Assembly: GCA_016271365.2 (NCBI GenBank)
Contig: CM057454.1
Coordinates: forward strand, 699,437,501-699,501,500
DNA from: Neoceratodus forsteri
Taxonomy: Eukaryota > Chordata > Ceratodontiformes > Ceratodontidae
DNA: 64,000 nt
Direction of reading: 5' to 3'
Shown here: piece by piece, positions 9,681-21,606 of the stretch
How the letters are laid out: each line of letters begins with the position of its first letter
Position numbering within the stretch: the first letter of the stretch is position 1
Position numbers and translations under genes: made by a program
Notes under the pieces: generated by a model
The model's database searches: none
The model's input: the letters and a program-made list of their open reading frames with translations, nothing else
Told to the model about the DNA's origin: nothing

Positions 9681-11430
9681 TATGCAAGTAGGGGGAAGGA
9701 CCAAGGCAACATGACCAATTACAGATAACCAGCAGCAGGTGACAGAAAAAAAAAATTGTCTAAATGTACTACAAGACATCCCCACCCACCTGACCAGGTA
9801 CTGCATGCTCAGTGGAGATTAACAGCAAAACTGAGGCCATGTACACCAAACGTACACATCCCTGATTGCAGGTGCACACAATGTGCCACACTTTGTAGTT
9901 GCATGGCCTTACCTAGCGATGCCCCACACCCCACCACACTTGATACTGCACCTTAGGTATAGAGCACAGGAAAAAACTAAGTAGTTGTACAGGTATAATT
10001 TGTGTGTTGATTTCATGTATACACAATGTTCCACTGCTAGGCACTGGAAGAGCTTTGCAAGGCAGTGCCCCACCCACTCAGACCACGTACTGCATAGTTA
10101 CTGGATAACCCCAATTAAAATTCACCCATGAAGATCAACATTATAACTCAATGATTGCAGCAATGCAAAGGTTAGTACAATTATAACTCACAGAGTCTGT
10201 GATAGAGAATGCCCCCTCCTGTCCTGCAACACTTATTCCATTCTGACTAAAAGCTATACTAAGAGAAATTCTGTTTATATCTATGGTATACCTACTTGAT
10301 TCCTGTTGTACTACAATTTACATAGTTATCACTTCAAAGGCGTCAGTGACAGAGTGGTCTGCTAAACCCAAAGACTAGGTACTACAACCTGAGTGTAGAA
10401 CAACTACAAGAAAAGTGAGGTTGTGGGCATAAGTGGTATAGATCACTCATTGCAGCAATACTAAATTTACCACTATTTCAATAACTGAGGCATCAGAGAG
10501 GCAATGCCATTGTCTTTACCAGGTAGTACATCCTCAGTAAAGAGCTACAGGAAAATTGAGCCTATAGACATCCGTGATACACCTCCGTCCTCATAGGTAC
10601 AGTAATGTTAGGATGTTTACAAGTTGTTTGGCCTCAACCAGGTAATTACACTCTTAGTTAGACAGAACAGTGATTGCATTTGTAGTATATGGACACACTG
10701 AAGGTAAATAAATGCACAGCAACAGTAGACTTACATCACTGAAACTGTATAGCTGATGCTGACATTAGGAGTTGCACATTCTAGTACAGGGAATAGTTTT
10801 CTCATACCTCGAGATCAGCCTCTGTATCTTGGTGGACAGCTGAGTAAATTTAGTACTACGTAAATTACCTTCTTAAATGCACCAGTTCTTGTATCTTGAT
10901 GATGGATGTGTCTTGTAGTAAATGTATGTTGTTGCCTTTATTTCTGTTTACTCAGGCGTACAAACCTTTGTACAGCTGCAATCAGAGATTTTCATCATTG
11001 ATGTCCAGTCATGGTGCAGTACCAGGTGTGGTGGGGTGTGGGACATCGCTAGGTAAGGCCATGCAACTACTAAGTGTGGTAAGTTGTGTGCACCTGCAAT
11101 CAGGGATGTGTACATTTGGTGTACATGGCCTCAGTTTTGCTGTTGATCTCCACTGAGCATGCAGTACCTGGTCAGGTGGGTGGGGATGTCTTGTAGTACA
11201 TTTAGACAATTGTTTTTTATTTCTGTCACCTGCTGCTGGTTGTCTGTCATTGGTCGTGTTGCCTTGGTCCGCCCCCCTACTTGAATGTATGTGTGTGTGT
11301 CTGTGTGTGTGTGGTGCTGGGGGGGTGAATTCGGAGTTAGGGTTTTCAACCCTAACACCAAATTTCCTTGCTTTTCTCACTGTGGAACAACCCTAACTGA
11401 CACATTAAACAGAGTTTTTTGCTATGAATT
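9523..11430. mobile_element. Large fold-back element with ~430-bp inverted arms
   Basis: The left arm (9523-9955) and right arm (about 11009-11430) are inverted copies of each other. Both contain TTCATAGCAAAAAACTC, the telomere-like hairpin GTTAGGGTTGAAAACCCTAAC (nine-base stems), a CA/TG microsatellite, CAGCAGCAGGTGACAG, and GCATGCTCAGTGGAGAT. The ~1.05-kb loop (9956-11008) carries no recognisable gene. The arms include units of the satellite at 50840-52115. I could not find a target-site duplication. It may be a non-autonomous fold-back transposon or an inverted duplication of satellite. Confidence 0.75.
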
Positions 11431-12974
11431 TCCCTTCTTTTTGAGAATGAGAAGTGTTAGTAGTAAATACAAATGTGGCAGTGCAGTCACGCAATCTCAC
11501 CACACATCATTTACTGTATGAATGAATTGTGGTACTCCAGACCTTTGCCTGCTACGCTCTCATCATATCATTTGGTGTATGTATACTGTGCTGGCAGTAT
11601 AGGTCCTACAGGCCATGCAGTGTCAGTATGTGAATTGTCATATGCATGCAGTGGTACGGGGATGGGCCCTTCACTATATACACTATCAACACATGATCAC
11701 CTGCATGGATGCAGTGCTGCTACTGCATACCCTTCTGCCCTCCCACTCCCACCATATAATTTGGTATATGAATGCAGTGGTCATAGATTGAATACTTTAT
11801 GGCCCACACAACCAGCAAACAATTAGCATTATGCATATAGTGGTGGGAGTGCACACCTTTGGCATGCTGTGAACCAACCACATTATTTCATGTATGACAT
11901 ACCAATGGTAAGTGTTTAAAAATTCCAAGAACTAACATTTACAACCACAGTAATGGAAAGTTACACACATCAATACTTGGATGGTCTTAAGAGCACATAA
12001 TATTTTGCGTTGGGTGTCTATGTAGTTATGCATTACTATTACTGGTTTTCATTTGCATGTACTTAGCACTGCAATACCACACACAAAACAATATTTTGCT
12101 ATTCTTTCACATTCTTTGATTTTACAATAATGCTAGCATTGTAATACAACACAGCATGTGGCACCATGTTTGTCTCAAACACAGTTACAGATCTCCATAT
12201 TTCTTTATGTTGTACCTGTCTACCTTGACTTGAAAGATAGTGTTCAAAAACCTGTATTCATGTTAACATACTTCTCTGGAAAAAAATGATAAGAAATTGT
12301 ATGTATTTCACAATCTAAGTATGTTGAACTGTGTTGTGTCTCTCATGTACAGCATAACAAATATCACTGTTTCTTAATTAGACAATAATGGTTGGTCAAC
12401 AGTTATGTTCACACTCTCCTTATGATCTTGCACCATTGTATTATACCACAACGTCTGCCCAAGTGTGAAATCTACTTACATAGTTATTAACTTACCATCA
12501 ACATAATCTGTCATACTCCCATATTGTTCTAATAACATAAACATGTATGAAAACAATGAAAAATATTGAACAGCATATTGCTAAGCTCTACAGCTATCTG
12601 AAATAAAAGATTAGCATAAGGTTGTTACAAACTTTTCACTGATTTATAGAATATCACCTGTTACACCCTTGTTTTAAGATTAGTAAAAGCAATAGTTTAT
12701 TATGATATATTTTTAACAGATCCTCCCCAGAAAGCAAAAAATGAAACACAAGCAATGTTTTTTGTAAGAAAATACTGTATTATTTATGTTTTAATATAAA
12801 TCACATAAAATATAAAATGTGATACAAAATATAAAATCTGTCTGTGATACAAAAATAAATAATGCTTATAAAACTAAAATAAAAAATACAAACAATTTCA
12901 CATGATCAAAACTCTTTTTAAAAAAATGTAGAAAAAATATTGATTCTTGCAAATATTTTAAAGAAAATGTAATT
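11431..12974. other. No gene recognised; short degenerate repeats
   Basis: 11540-11900 contains loosely repeated units (ATTTGGTRTATG...GCAGTGGT). The rest is AT-rich without coding features. Confidence 0.5.
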
Positions 12975-13392
12975 GTTATTTAGAAAATTATTAAGCTATT
13001 TACAGGCAACAAACTGTCCATTTGAAAGAGAGGTGTGGCACTGCTCGAGGCAGTCCAGTCCGAAAGTTGGATAGTATGTGGAGGCTCAACAAAAGTGGAA
13101 CCTGTTGCGGCATGGGAGAGGGGGAGATACACATGAAGCTGTGGAGGCTGCTTACTCCGTTTCAGCGAGACCTGTTGGTGGTGGTGCAGGTGAAGTAGTG
13201 CTACTTGCACATTGACACCTGTTGCTGTAATCTGGCTCGAGCATTAATTAATAGTTGCCTGCTGCACTGCGAGAGGACAATAATTTGTCTTGCCCTCACA
13301 TGATAGCAGTTTCTCTTTTATTCCATCCATTTTCTGCATGAGCCTGTGGACACAGCAGCAGTGGACAGTGCATGTCTCCTCACGCTCTTCTT
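12975..13392 (-). other. Candidate terminal exon, unidentified
   Basis: On the minus strand a splice-acceptor-like GTCTTTACAG ends at 13393. It is followed by a 48-codon open stretch rich in Cys/His then Lys/Glu, ending in a stop; a second frame stays open to about 12980. The acceptor and opening are suggestive, but no domain is recognised and the frame does not run through. It could be chance or an old transposon exon. Confidence 0.2.
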
Positions 13393-13975
13393 CTGTAAAG
13401 ACACAAAAAAAAAGCCATTAATATGTGCTTATGAATATTCAGCTTTCTTTCTTGTGTTGCATATAATAATGTTATCTTTTCCTGTATCTTTTGTAAGCAG
13501 ACATACATCTGTACTACTAGTAATACACATTAAACTAGTTATTATGAAAATTGACTCTTCTTAGTCCATATATCATATCAGTCACATATGATGAACTGTA
13601 AGTAAATTAGTTCTGTAACTTTTCAGAAATTGTACATGTGCTACATTAATATTATATATAACCTTAGGAATCACATTTTTGAGTCATACAATGGTTGATA
13701 ACTGTGCATAACACAGTAAGATATAGAGCAAACTAAATTCCTTTATCCTCTAAAGTCTGTGCAACTACCACAATGTACACGTACTGTTTTTGTAAACTAG
13801 TTCTTAATAGTATATGTCTGTTGCACACCCTGACACTGTAATGTCAGTCAATACATATTAGTCAATGTTCATTACAATAATTTCTGTTACATAGCAACAA
13901 GTTAAAACCACTCTTCTATTGTACCTGTTTACAACAAAGATTTAAGAACCATTTTCTACTGATCTTAAACATAGT
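13393..13975. other. No gene recognised
   Basis: AT-rich flank up to the Harbinger insertion site. Confidence 0.6.
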
Positions 13976-13991
13976 GGCCCAGATATTCAAA
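13976..13991 (+). repeat. Harbinger left terminal inverted repeat
   Basis: GGCCCAGATATTCAAA, perfectly inverted at 21591-21606. GATATTCA-type motifs recur inside the ends (14051, 14162, 21470, 21515). Confidence 0.95.
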
Positions 13992-14617
13992 AGTGTTGCA
14001 CCATGCACAATAGGGTTGCTCCAGCACAAGTCCGAAAATGTGCCATTCTGCTATATTCAGCAGGAGGCAGATGCACCCCCAAATCACACTGAGCAAGAGC
14101 ACAATGATAACGAATGCATGCGCAACTGTAGGGGGAGGAACCATGCATAAATGGCGCAGTGCGATATTCAACAACATGCATCATGTGCAATAGGGGAGCA
14201 AGCGGAAGTTGCGCAATAGTGGAAATGAGCCAAAATAAAAAGGAACAAGGGAGAGGTGCAAGAACGCTACAGGGAAGGAACATGTGGCTGAACTATAGCC
14301 AGACACACAGGGCAGGACAGACACACAGGTCAGGACAGAGAAAGGGCATCCTGAACCCACAGGCACAGGGAAGGTGTGGGGAGCCACAGCCAAACCACAG
14401 TGCAGAAGGGGGAAGTGCCACACAGCACTGAGGCCACCAGAGAAAGGTGTTCCCAGTGCAGGGGAAATAGCAGCCAGGACAGCAGGGGGAACACGGAAAC
14501 AGCTGCCGGGGGGAACACAAGCCAGGAACATGGCCAGTGCCGCCATCCAGATGGAGGCAGTAATGAGGGGGGTGAGAAGGCAGGCAGCAGGGGGCACGGC
14601 CATGGAAGGGCCCATCA

Positions 14618-15733
14618 GTGGTATGCCCCCAACAGGCAGTACCGAGCCGCACCAGCTTCAAGCTGTACACCGATACCGAGATGGTGGGCTGGTACCGCCT
14701 GAATCAGACAATTCTGAGATGGCTCTGTGAGCTGTGCAGTGATGTGATGCAGGCACCCACACGGCGGAGCCATGCTCTGTCAGTGGAGACAAAAGTGACA
14801 GCTTGCATGTGCATGCTCACCACGGGTACCTTCCAGAGACAAATAGGGGACACCACAGGCATAACCCAGTCAGCTGCGTCATGCCACCTCACCCAATTCC
14901 TCAGCGCACTGCTGCTACATGCTGCAGAGTACATCCATTTCCCCAGCACACCGATGGAGTGCACAGCAAACATATAGGAGTTCCACAGGGTAGCACATAT
15001 GCCTGGCATGCTAGGGGCAATAGACTGCACCCATGTGGCCATCCTCACACCACCTGGTCCTGAAGGGGCCGCATATATCAATCGGAAGGGCTATGCAAGC
15101 ATCAACTGCCAGGTGGTGTGTGATGCCAGGGGGTGCATAATCAGTGTCTGTGCCATGCACCCTGGGGGAGCACATGATGGCTTCATCTGGCACCAGTCAG
15201 CACTGTGCCACAGATTTGAGAGTGGGGATATCCCCACTGGCCACTTAGTGGGTAAGTATGCAAACCACATGGACAAACAGAGAGCTTGGGAGGGGCATGG
15301 TTAGAGGTGACATGGGTATTGGCCTAGATGGCCCAAAGCAGGGCAATGCTGATCACCAAACTAACTCCACCCTCTACACACAGGTAACAGTGGATACCCA
15401 CTCCATCCCTGGCTGCTCACACCATACCAGCGGCCCGTGACCACATTGCAGCAATGCTACAATGAGGCACATGCCACCACACGCAATATCATTGAGCAGG
15501 TGTTCAGGATGCTGAAGGCACGTTTCCATTGCCTGGACACGTCTGGCGGTGCCCTACAGTACAGCCCTTCAAAGGCCTGTAGGCTATTCCTGGCCTGTTG
15601 CATCCTGCACAACATGACCAATGATTGTGGGATAGCTGTACAGGTCAAAGAGGGTGACAATGATGGGGACAATGAGGACGCTGGTGAAGATGGTGATGGG
15701 CAGCCCCCCTTGGGTGACGGGACCCCCGACTGA
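14618..15733 (+). pseudogene. Harbinger transposase (HARBI1-like DDE nuclease), two exons, inactivated
   Basis: Exon 1 runs to 15251, ending at a GTAAGT donor (15252-15257). Exon 2 starts at 15384 after a CAG acceptor, and splicing keeps the frame. Recognisable pieces are the N-terminal YRLNQTI...LATG-like and IGDTTGITQSA helix-turn-helix region, GAIDCTHV with the first catalytic Asp (15023-15025), YINRKGYASIN, PGGAHDG, then GNSGYPLHPWLLTPY across the splice and RNIIEQVF with the catalytic Glu (15494-15496). The usual GDSGY Asp is Asn (codon 15386-15388), 36 residues before the Glu, as in a DD35E site. An in-frame TAG lies at 14975-14977. The true start is unclear; an upstream frame from about 14374 may belong to it after a frameshift. 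The family cuts and pastes the element as a complex with its Myb-like partner. Confidence 0.88.
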
Positions 15734-15946
15734 TCCGGCTGGCACAGCTGCACCAGGACACCATCACAGAGGAGCACTTCAGCCAACCCAGGTAAATCAT
15801 GGGGCCATGTGCAACCACCAGTAGCAAAGGCACAACCCACAAACATGCATGGACAAACACCAGGGTTGCATGCTGTCAAGGGAAGTGGCCGAGCATGGAA
15901 CCACACACACCACCAGGGATGGGCAAGATCTAACATGGCACGTGGT

Positions 15947-15950
<4 letters not shown>

Positions 15951-16003
<53 letters not shown>
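15951..16003. repeat. (CA)n microsatellite
   Basis: Uninterrupted CA dinucleotides between the nuclease gene and the Myb-like gene of the Harbinger element. Confidence 0.97.
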
Positions 16004-16005
<2 letters not shown>

Positions 16006-16423
16006 CACAAGACATGCAAAAAGGGTAGGAGGCACACCGACCCAGACCACCACCCCTAGCCACACACACGTCCACAGACAACTAGGTCCACTGCCTGTCA
16101 TTGTGTGCGCGTCAGATGCTGGGCACCATTGCACAGTGGCATACAGCACAACACAGGCATCATCATGCACATGCCACAGTGAACACAGCCGGGAGGGTGT
16201 GCAGATGGAAAGTGTGTGTGCATGCAGGGCCGGGTACCCCACCTGAACAACACAATGCACACAGTGCTGGGAGACAGGTCAGTCACATGCCACAGTGCCA
16301 AGGCCACCACAGATGTGTGGGCAGCCCCACCGAGACCCACCAGCAGTGACAGGCTGACCACTGGCCTCATGGGGTGGTACCGACGGTCTCGCAGGGGTTC
16401 CAATGCGTGAACACAACCGTGCT

Positions 16424-17958
16424 CACGCAGGGGTCTGCAGCACACCGAACATGTCTGCGCCAGGCGTGCTCGGGATGCCCACAGCTGAACCCGGTGTCGA
16501 CAAGGAGGGTGTTGCAAGACACTGGGAACAGGGGGTGAACATTGCATTGCGTGGTGTCTGCGATGCATGGGCAAATAACTGTGTGCCCATTGTGGCCATG
16601 ACAGCTGTGAATGCCTGTGTCTGCCTGTCAATGGCAGCGGTCACATCCTCCCACAACCGGTCCATCCCTGCCAGGAGCAGAGCGGTCTCTCTGCTGCTCC
16701 GCTTCTCTGCCTGGCACAGAGCTGCACTCAGTGCATCCACCGCCATCACAAGCCACATCTGCTGATTGACTAATGCTTGCAGTATGTGGGTGTGCTCATC
16801 TAAGAGGTCATCTGCCTGATCGGCATGCTGTCCCTCATGGTGTTCGCGGCACTGATATTCATCATCCCTTGAGGGTGGGTGCTGCACTTCAGGACCAGGC
16901 CTGGGCATGTCCACAGGCAGTGCACTGATGCCAACCCTAACAGTGTACCCCCATGGCCATTGGCCGACTGCTGATACTGGCCCTCTGGCTGCCGCTCTCC
17001 ATGGCTCAATGGTGCCACCACAGTGGCCGCAACCACCCCACTGTCCTGAACACACACTAGGGCTGCCCCACTGGTGCAGGCAGGCACAGGCTGGGACTGT
17101 GATGACACGCAGGCCTCCATGGCGGCACCACCCACAGCCATGGCCGTGATGTCACCTGCTGTGTGGCCATCCTGTGGCCCACATGTCTCACTTCCCATGA
17201 CATTAGCTCCATCATCATTGGTGATGGATCCGGCACCAGCCCGAGTCTCATCATGCTGGCATCCATGGACGCTGGCACGCTGGGACATGGGCAGGGCCTC
17301 CTCCGCACCTGCTCCACCAACATCAGTCCGGACGTCCAGGCAGACCCACTGTTGCCCTGACCCCTGTATGCCTGTGGAGGTGGATGGGCCCTCCTCCATC
17401 TCATGCTACTGCCCTCAGTGGAGAAGCCCACCCCGCTGACCCATGTAGATGCTCAGGAGCTGTAAGGGAAAAACAGTAGCATTAATGTATGTGACCTACC
17501 CTGTCCCACCCATTGACAGACCAGGACCTACCATGCAGTGATGGGCTACTACCCGTCTGGAACACACCACCTGGAACACCCTCGATGGTGCAACGCTGCA
17601 TGCTGCCAGCAACCCACTCTTCCTGTGGGGTCAGGTGTTGCACCTCTGGCTGTCCCCCACCAGTCGCAGACCATGCTGCCCTGATGGCAGCCACCTTCTC
17701 TTTAATTCTCTGCCTGTCCATGCCCATCTTCTTTTTGCACTCCTGCACGGAGTGCTGGTGGCTGCCATGCAGGTTGACAGCACGCGCCACCTCCTCCCAT
17801 GCAGCATCATGAGCCTGTAGTGTTCCCTGGCATCCACTGTGCAGCGGCTCCTGGTCGAGGTAGGCCTCAAACAGGGCATCTGTCTCTGCCTTTGAGAAGT
17901 TTGTCCTCTTCTTCCTCCCACGTCTCTGTTCCTCTTCCTCCACCTCACGATTGGTCAT
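16424..17958 (-). pseudogene. Harbinger Myb/SANT-like DNA-binding protein, probably two exons
   Basis: The start at 17958 opens MTNREVEEEE followed by RGRKKRTNFSKAETDAL, the basic stretch and first helix of a Myb_DNA-bind_5-type domain. Then come AAWEEVARAVN and CKKKMGMDRQRIKEK (second and third helices) and GGGQPEVQHLTPQEEWV, typical of vertebrate Myb/SANT Harbinger partners. A GTAGGT donor lies at 17531-17526 and an acceptor CAG at 17462-17460. Downstream (about 17055-16424) is a helical region (ILQALVNQQMWL, ETALLLAGMDRLWEDV) expected at the C-terminus. The frame after the predicted splice hits a stop and shifts, so the copy appears broken. In known elements this protein binds the termini and brings the nuclease to DNA. 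Confidence 0.8.
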
Positions 17959-18738
17959 GATTCCTCCTGTGAGAATGACAGGTGTTACCTGTGACTGTGC
18001 AGTCCCATGCATGTCCAAAACACCACAGTCCACACTCCCAAACAGCATGCAACTCATCACAATATACTGCAGTAACCGACTGTGGTCAGTGCAGCCTAAT
18101 GTCGCATTTTTATAGCGCAACCCATGCAAATGAGGTGAGGCACATTTTGAAGTGGATGCAAATGCAGTGACTGCGCCATTGAATGACTGATTAGATGATA
18201 TGCATATGCCAGCTGAATATCACGCTGTTGTGCTTGGCGCAATTGTGTCGAACGTGCTAAGCCAAGGGCACAGTTCTGTGACATGCGCAGTACACACCTA
18301 ACTGCGCATGCCTGGGTTGATGATGCAGCAGCCTGCCATGCTGCTGATGTGCTGTGCACGGGAGGAATGCCGAGGAACGCCACCATTGTGCCAGTGGCAC
18401 TACAGTGCTGTTCACATATATGGCGCTGTGGCACTGGGCATGAGGTGCACTGGGGCAACAGTGCTGTAGGCTGCTACAGGAGGTGGTACACGGGCACCCA
18501 ATCATGCTACATGGATTGGGCTCCAATCGCGCTGTGGGCCCTTGACCCTGTCTGACCTTTTGCCCCCTAGGCACCATGCGTCAGGCATAGGGGTGCACTA
18601 TCACGCGCTTGTTCAGTCAGACAGCATGATAGGGAATGGCAGCGCTGTACCACGCAGCATCTGCATGTGGCAGGACCGCTCTGCCGAGCGCCATTTTGAA
18701 TCCACCACACTGATGAGATGGCATGGAGATGAGCAGTC
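17959..18738. promoter_or_regulatory. Divergent intergenic region of the Harbinger element
   Basis: Lies between the starts of the minus-strand Myb-like gene and the plus-strand SANT-like gene, so it probably holds both promoters. It includes an internal TGAATATCA (about 18212-18220) resembling the terminal GATATTCA motif and several TGCGCA/GCGCAT words. No clear TATA box can be assigned. Confidence 0.4.
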
Positions 18739-19792
18739 ATGTGGAGCCAGGTGGAGCTTGCCAACCTGGTGGCAATAGTAGAGCCCCATGCTGGGGCTTT
18801 GTATGGAGATGCACCCCTGGACAGGGCCAGGAGTGCAGTGTGGCAGGAGGTGTCCGATGCCCTGGAGGAGGCCACTGGTATGAGGCACATGGTGGAGCAG
18901 TGTCGCCACCGTTACGGGGACCTGAGGCGCAGGGACCCGGACCTGCTTTCCCATCTGTGGGCACGTGCCAGGAGGGGCATGGTGCCACAGCCAGGTAGGT
19001 GCCACATCCATACATTATTATCATCCGTACAGGTATCACGGTTGTATGTGTCTGGCACATGGGGAGGGCCGTCCAGTGTTGGCCATGGTGGTGGTATCTG
19101 GGTGTGGGGTGGATGGGTATGGCTGTGTGGGATTGCACACACATGGGGGCCGGGGGACTTTGCTATCGGATTGTATTGATGTTCCTCTCTCCATGTTTGC
19201 ACCTTAGGGCCCAAAGAATGCAGACAGGCCAGGGAGTTGAGGCGCCACCTGGAGGAGCAGCAGGGCAGGAGGGATGATGGCGTTCAGCAGCACATAGACC
19301 AGCCTGATGATGGTGAGTGCCTTATATCCATGATTACTATTGCATGCTGTATAACTGGGTGGGCAGGGGGCATGGCCACCATCCATTGACACCACTGCCA
19401 TGCAGACAACTTGTTACAGTCAGCACTGTCCAGTGGCACTGCATGTCTGGGAGTGCATCAATGGTGGTCCATGCGTGCACCAGGCACATGGCTGTGGCAC
19501 TGCCTTCACACCGCATAGCCAGGTCACTGTATGACCATGGTGGTGCTGTGCAGGACATGGGCGGTGTGTGTGTGCAGTGGTCCACATGGCTGTGGATGCC
19601 TGGATAGGCAGGTCTTGTGGACACAGTCACTGTGGGTGGTTGCACACCATCATAGGGGTGTGGCACATGTCTGTATGCCATGCACGATGGGTGGGCTGCA
19701 GGGGGCTGGACAGTCACACTTATTGACTCTGCTCCCTTGTCCTAGGTGGACAGCAACTCCAGGCACTGAGAGGAGGTGCGGGAGCTGCCTGA
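18739..19792 (+). CDS. Third Harbinger gene: SANT/Myb-like DNA-binding protein, three exons, frame intact
   Basis: Exon 1 (18739-18994) encodes MWSQVELANLVAIVEP, AVWQEVSDALEE and CRHRYGDLRRRD, a three-helix SANT/trihelix-like pattern with conserved Trp and the CR.R..DL+R third helix. Donor GTAGGT lies at 18995. Exon 2 (19208-19312) encodes a charged helix (QARELRRHLEEQQGRRDD) and ends at donor GTGAGT (19313). Exon 3 (19746-19792) follows a CCTAG acceptor and ends in TGA. All junctions are GT-AG with phase 1, and the joined frame is open for 135 residues, unlike the other two genes of this element. A role in binding transposon ends or regulating the nuclease is inference. Exon 3 is short and its choice is less certain. 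Confidence 0.65.
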
Positions 19793-21590
19793 GTAGGCAA
19801 GGGGTGACACTGGAGCTGTTACAGTGAATCCACCGCCATGGGGGTGAGGAGGAGGAGGAGCAGCAGATGAGGTGCCATGTGGAGGAGGACCAGGGCACAT
19901 ATTGAGAGTCCATGTTCTACTACCACCTTTCCCCTTTGACCCACCTCGCACCTCTTCTTTCCTTTCTCATATGTTCACCCTGCCCTTACCCCCACCTGTT
20001 ATGTGGCTCTTCCCTCTTGTAAATAGTTGTAATAGTTTTGTTACTTTTTAAATATAAGCATTTTGTTATGACAACTGTGGTGGTTCTCTGATTTGCAGCG
20101 GGCTACAGGTGCTCAGCTGCAGTGGTGTGCATGGTATCAGGGTGGTGCACATGGGCATGTGTGTGTGTGTGTATGTGTGTGTGCAGAGGTGAACCGCCTA
20201 TGGTGTGGGTAGAAGGATCAGTCACTGTCTGTGGCTTGTGTGTTGTACTCTGTGCACCGGATGCCTGTGTGTAGTGGTCCATGGGGCTTGCACTGTGTGT
20301 ATGGCACCCCTGTCAGACCATCCATGGCCTGTGCAGCTGACACCCTTGCATGTCTGTGATATGCACGGTCTGCTGGCATGTCAGTGGTGGCTGTCCATGC
20401 TGGATAACAACTGTACCCGGCAAAATGCCAGGTTGCCTTCCATCACCAGTATGGTGCACTTCTGCCTCTGGTGGCACTGTGGCCTCCACTGTTGTTGTCC
20501 CCCCTCCATGCTGTCGCTTGTGTCTGTTGCAGGGGATATGCTCCAGTGTCTGCAATGTACGGGTGATGGCCATGTGTACACATCAGCCATGACCACACGC
20601 CAGTGGCTTGGTTGACCCACTACTGTGTCCCTGTGTTGGTGTGCCCTTGGGTATGGGTGGGTGTTTGTCCATGCACTGTGTTGCATCCTGTGTGGTGCAT
20701 GTTTCCATGCTACACTGTGCATGTCTGTGCTGGCTGTTGTGGCCAGTGCTGAGATGGGATGTGTCCTTGGAAGGGTGTGCAGGGTGCTGTATGGCTGGAG
20801 GTGGGGTCTGGGGCATGCCCTGTCACATGTGGGGTACCTCATGTGGCAACGCATGGTCGGTCTCTCAGCTGTACCTCAGGGGGGATTTGCAGGGTGGCAC
20901 TGTGTATGCTGTTGTTGCACTGCTGTCTGCTGCCACCTGCAGTGGGATGTACATTGTGGGGATGCCTTGCATGGCTCTGTGGTGCACAGGGTTGCATTGT
21001 CACAGTGGGGGTGGTGGCATGCATAGGGTGTCTTGCACTGTTGGGCACTACTCCTGGGAAGGGTGTATGGTGATTGTGGTGCAGGGTGTGCTCTGCATTG
21101 GTGGGATGGTGTGCTACAGGGTGGTCAGCCTTCCTTGTGTGCGGTTACAGCTTGCCAGGGTTTGCTAGGCACCATGGCCCGGCTGTTGGTTGTTGCTGGT
21201 ATCCGCGGTCGGTGGTTATTCCAGTCTCCGGTTGTGCAGTGCATAGGTGTGGGGATGATGTCTGTACTGTGTGCTCCTCTGCCCATCTGGTGTGGGTGGT
21301 GGGCCCTGCATCCCTGGTTGTGCTGTTGCATTGCAGCCCTGCTGCAGGGGGCATCCCTGGTTGCACTATGGCACATCTGGACTGCTCCTCTGAGCATCCC
21401 TTGTTGCGCTATGGCGCATCAGATATGTGCAACTTCACATCCCTAGTTGAGCTATGGTGCAGGTGGTGTGATATTCAGTCGTCGGCTGTAGGTACATCTT
21501 GGCCTGCACAGTTTTTGAATATCATGCTTCTTGCGCATGGGCACAGTGGACTTGTGCTTGCTCCTGCTGTTGTGCAATTTTTGGGCACAG
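19793..21590. other. 3' part of Harbinger element, G/T-rich, no gene recognised
   Basis: Contains a (TG)n run at about 20159-20183 and long G/T-rich sequence in which long open frames are low-complexity artefacts. The last 200 bases carry motifs TGATATTCAG and TTTGAATATCA near 21470 and 21515, matching the terminal repeat core. Confidence 0.6.
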
Positions 21591-21606
21591 TTTGAATATC
21601 TGGGCC
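21591..21606 (-). repeat. Harbinger right terminal inverted repeat
   Basis: TTTGAATATCTGGGCC followed by AGT. The same 16 bases recur at 25567-25582 because the tandem duplication starts inside this repeat. Confidence 0.95.

Larger units (their letters stand above)
13976..21606 (+). mobile_element. PIF/Harbinger DNA transposon, three genes, both ends present
   Basis: A 7631-bp element bounded by perfect 16-bp terminal inverted repeats GGCCCAGATATTCAAA (13976-13991) and TTTGAATATCTGGGCC (21591-21606). It is flanked by the trinucleotide AGT on both sides (13973-13975, 21607-21609), matching the 3-bp target duplications of this superfamily. It encodes a HARBI1-type nuclease (+, about 14618-15733), a Myb-like protein (-, 17958-16424) and a third SANT-like protein (+, 18739-19792). 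The last two are divergently arranged around 17959-18738. Typical family members carry two genes, so the third is unusual. The nuclease is inactivated, so this copy could move only with help in trans. Confidence 0.92.

Noticed and set aside
9598..11360. Interstitial telomeric repeat
   Set aside because: Only isolated TTAGGGTT hairpins inside fold-back arms, no tandem telomere array.
15457..15936. 159-codon minus-strand frame
   Set aside because: Antisense shadow of the Harbinger nuclease exon 2.
20608..21168. 186-codon Cys/Gly/Val-rich frame
   Set aside because: Low-complexity translation of G/T-rich Harbinger 3' sequence; several overlapping frames are open there.
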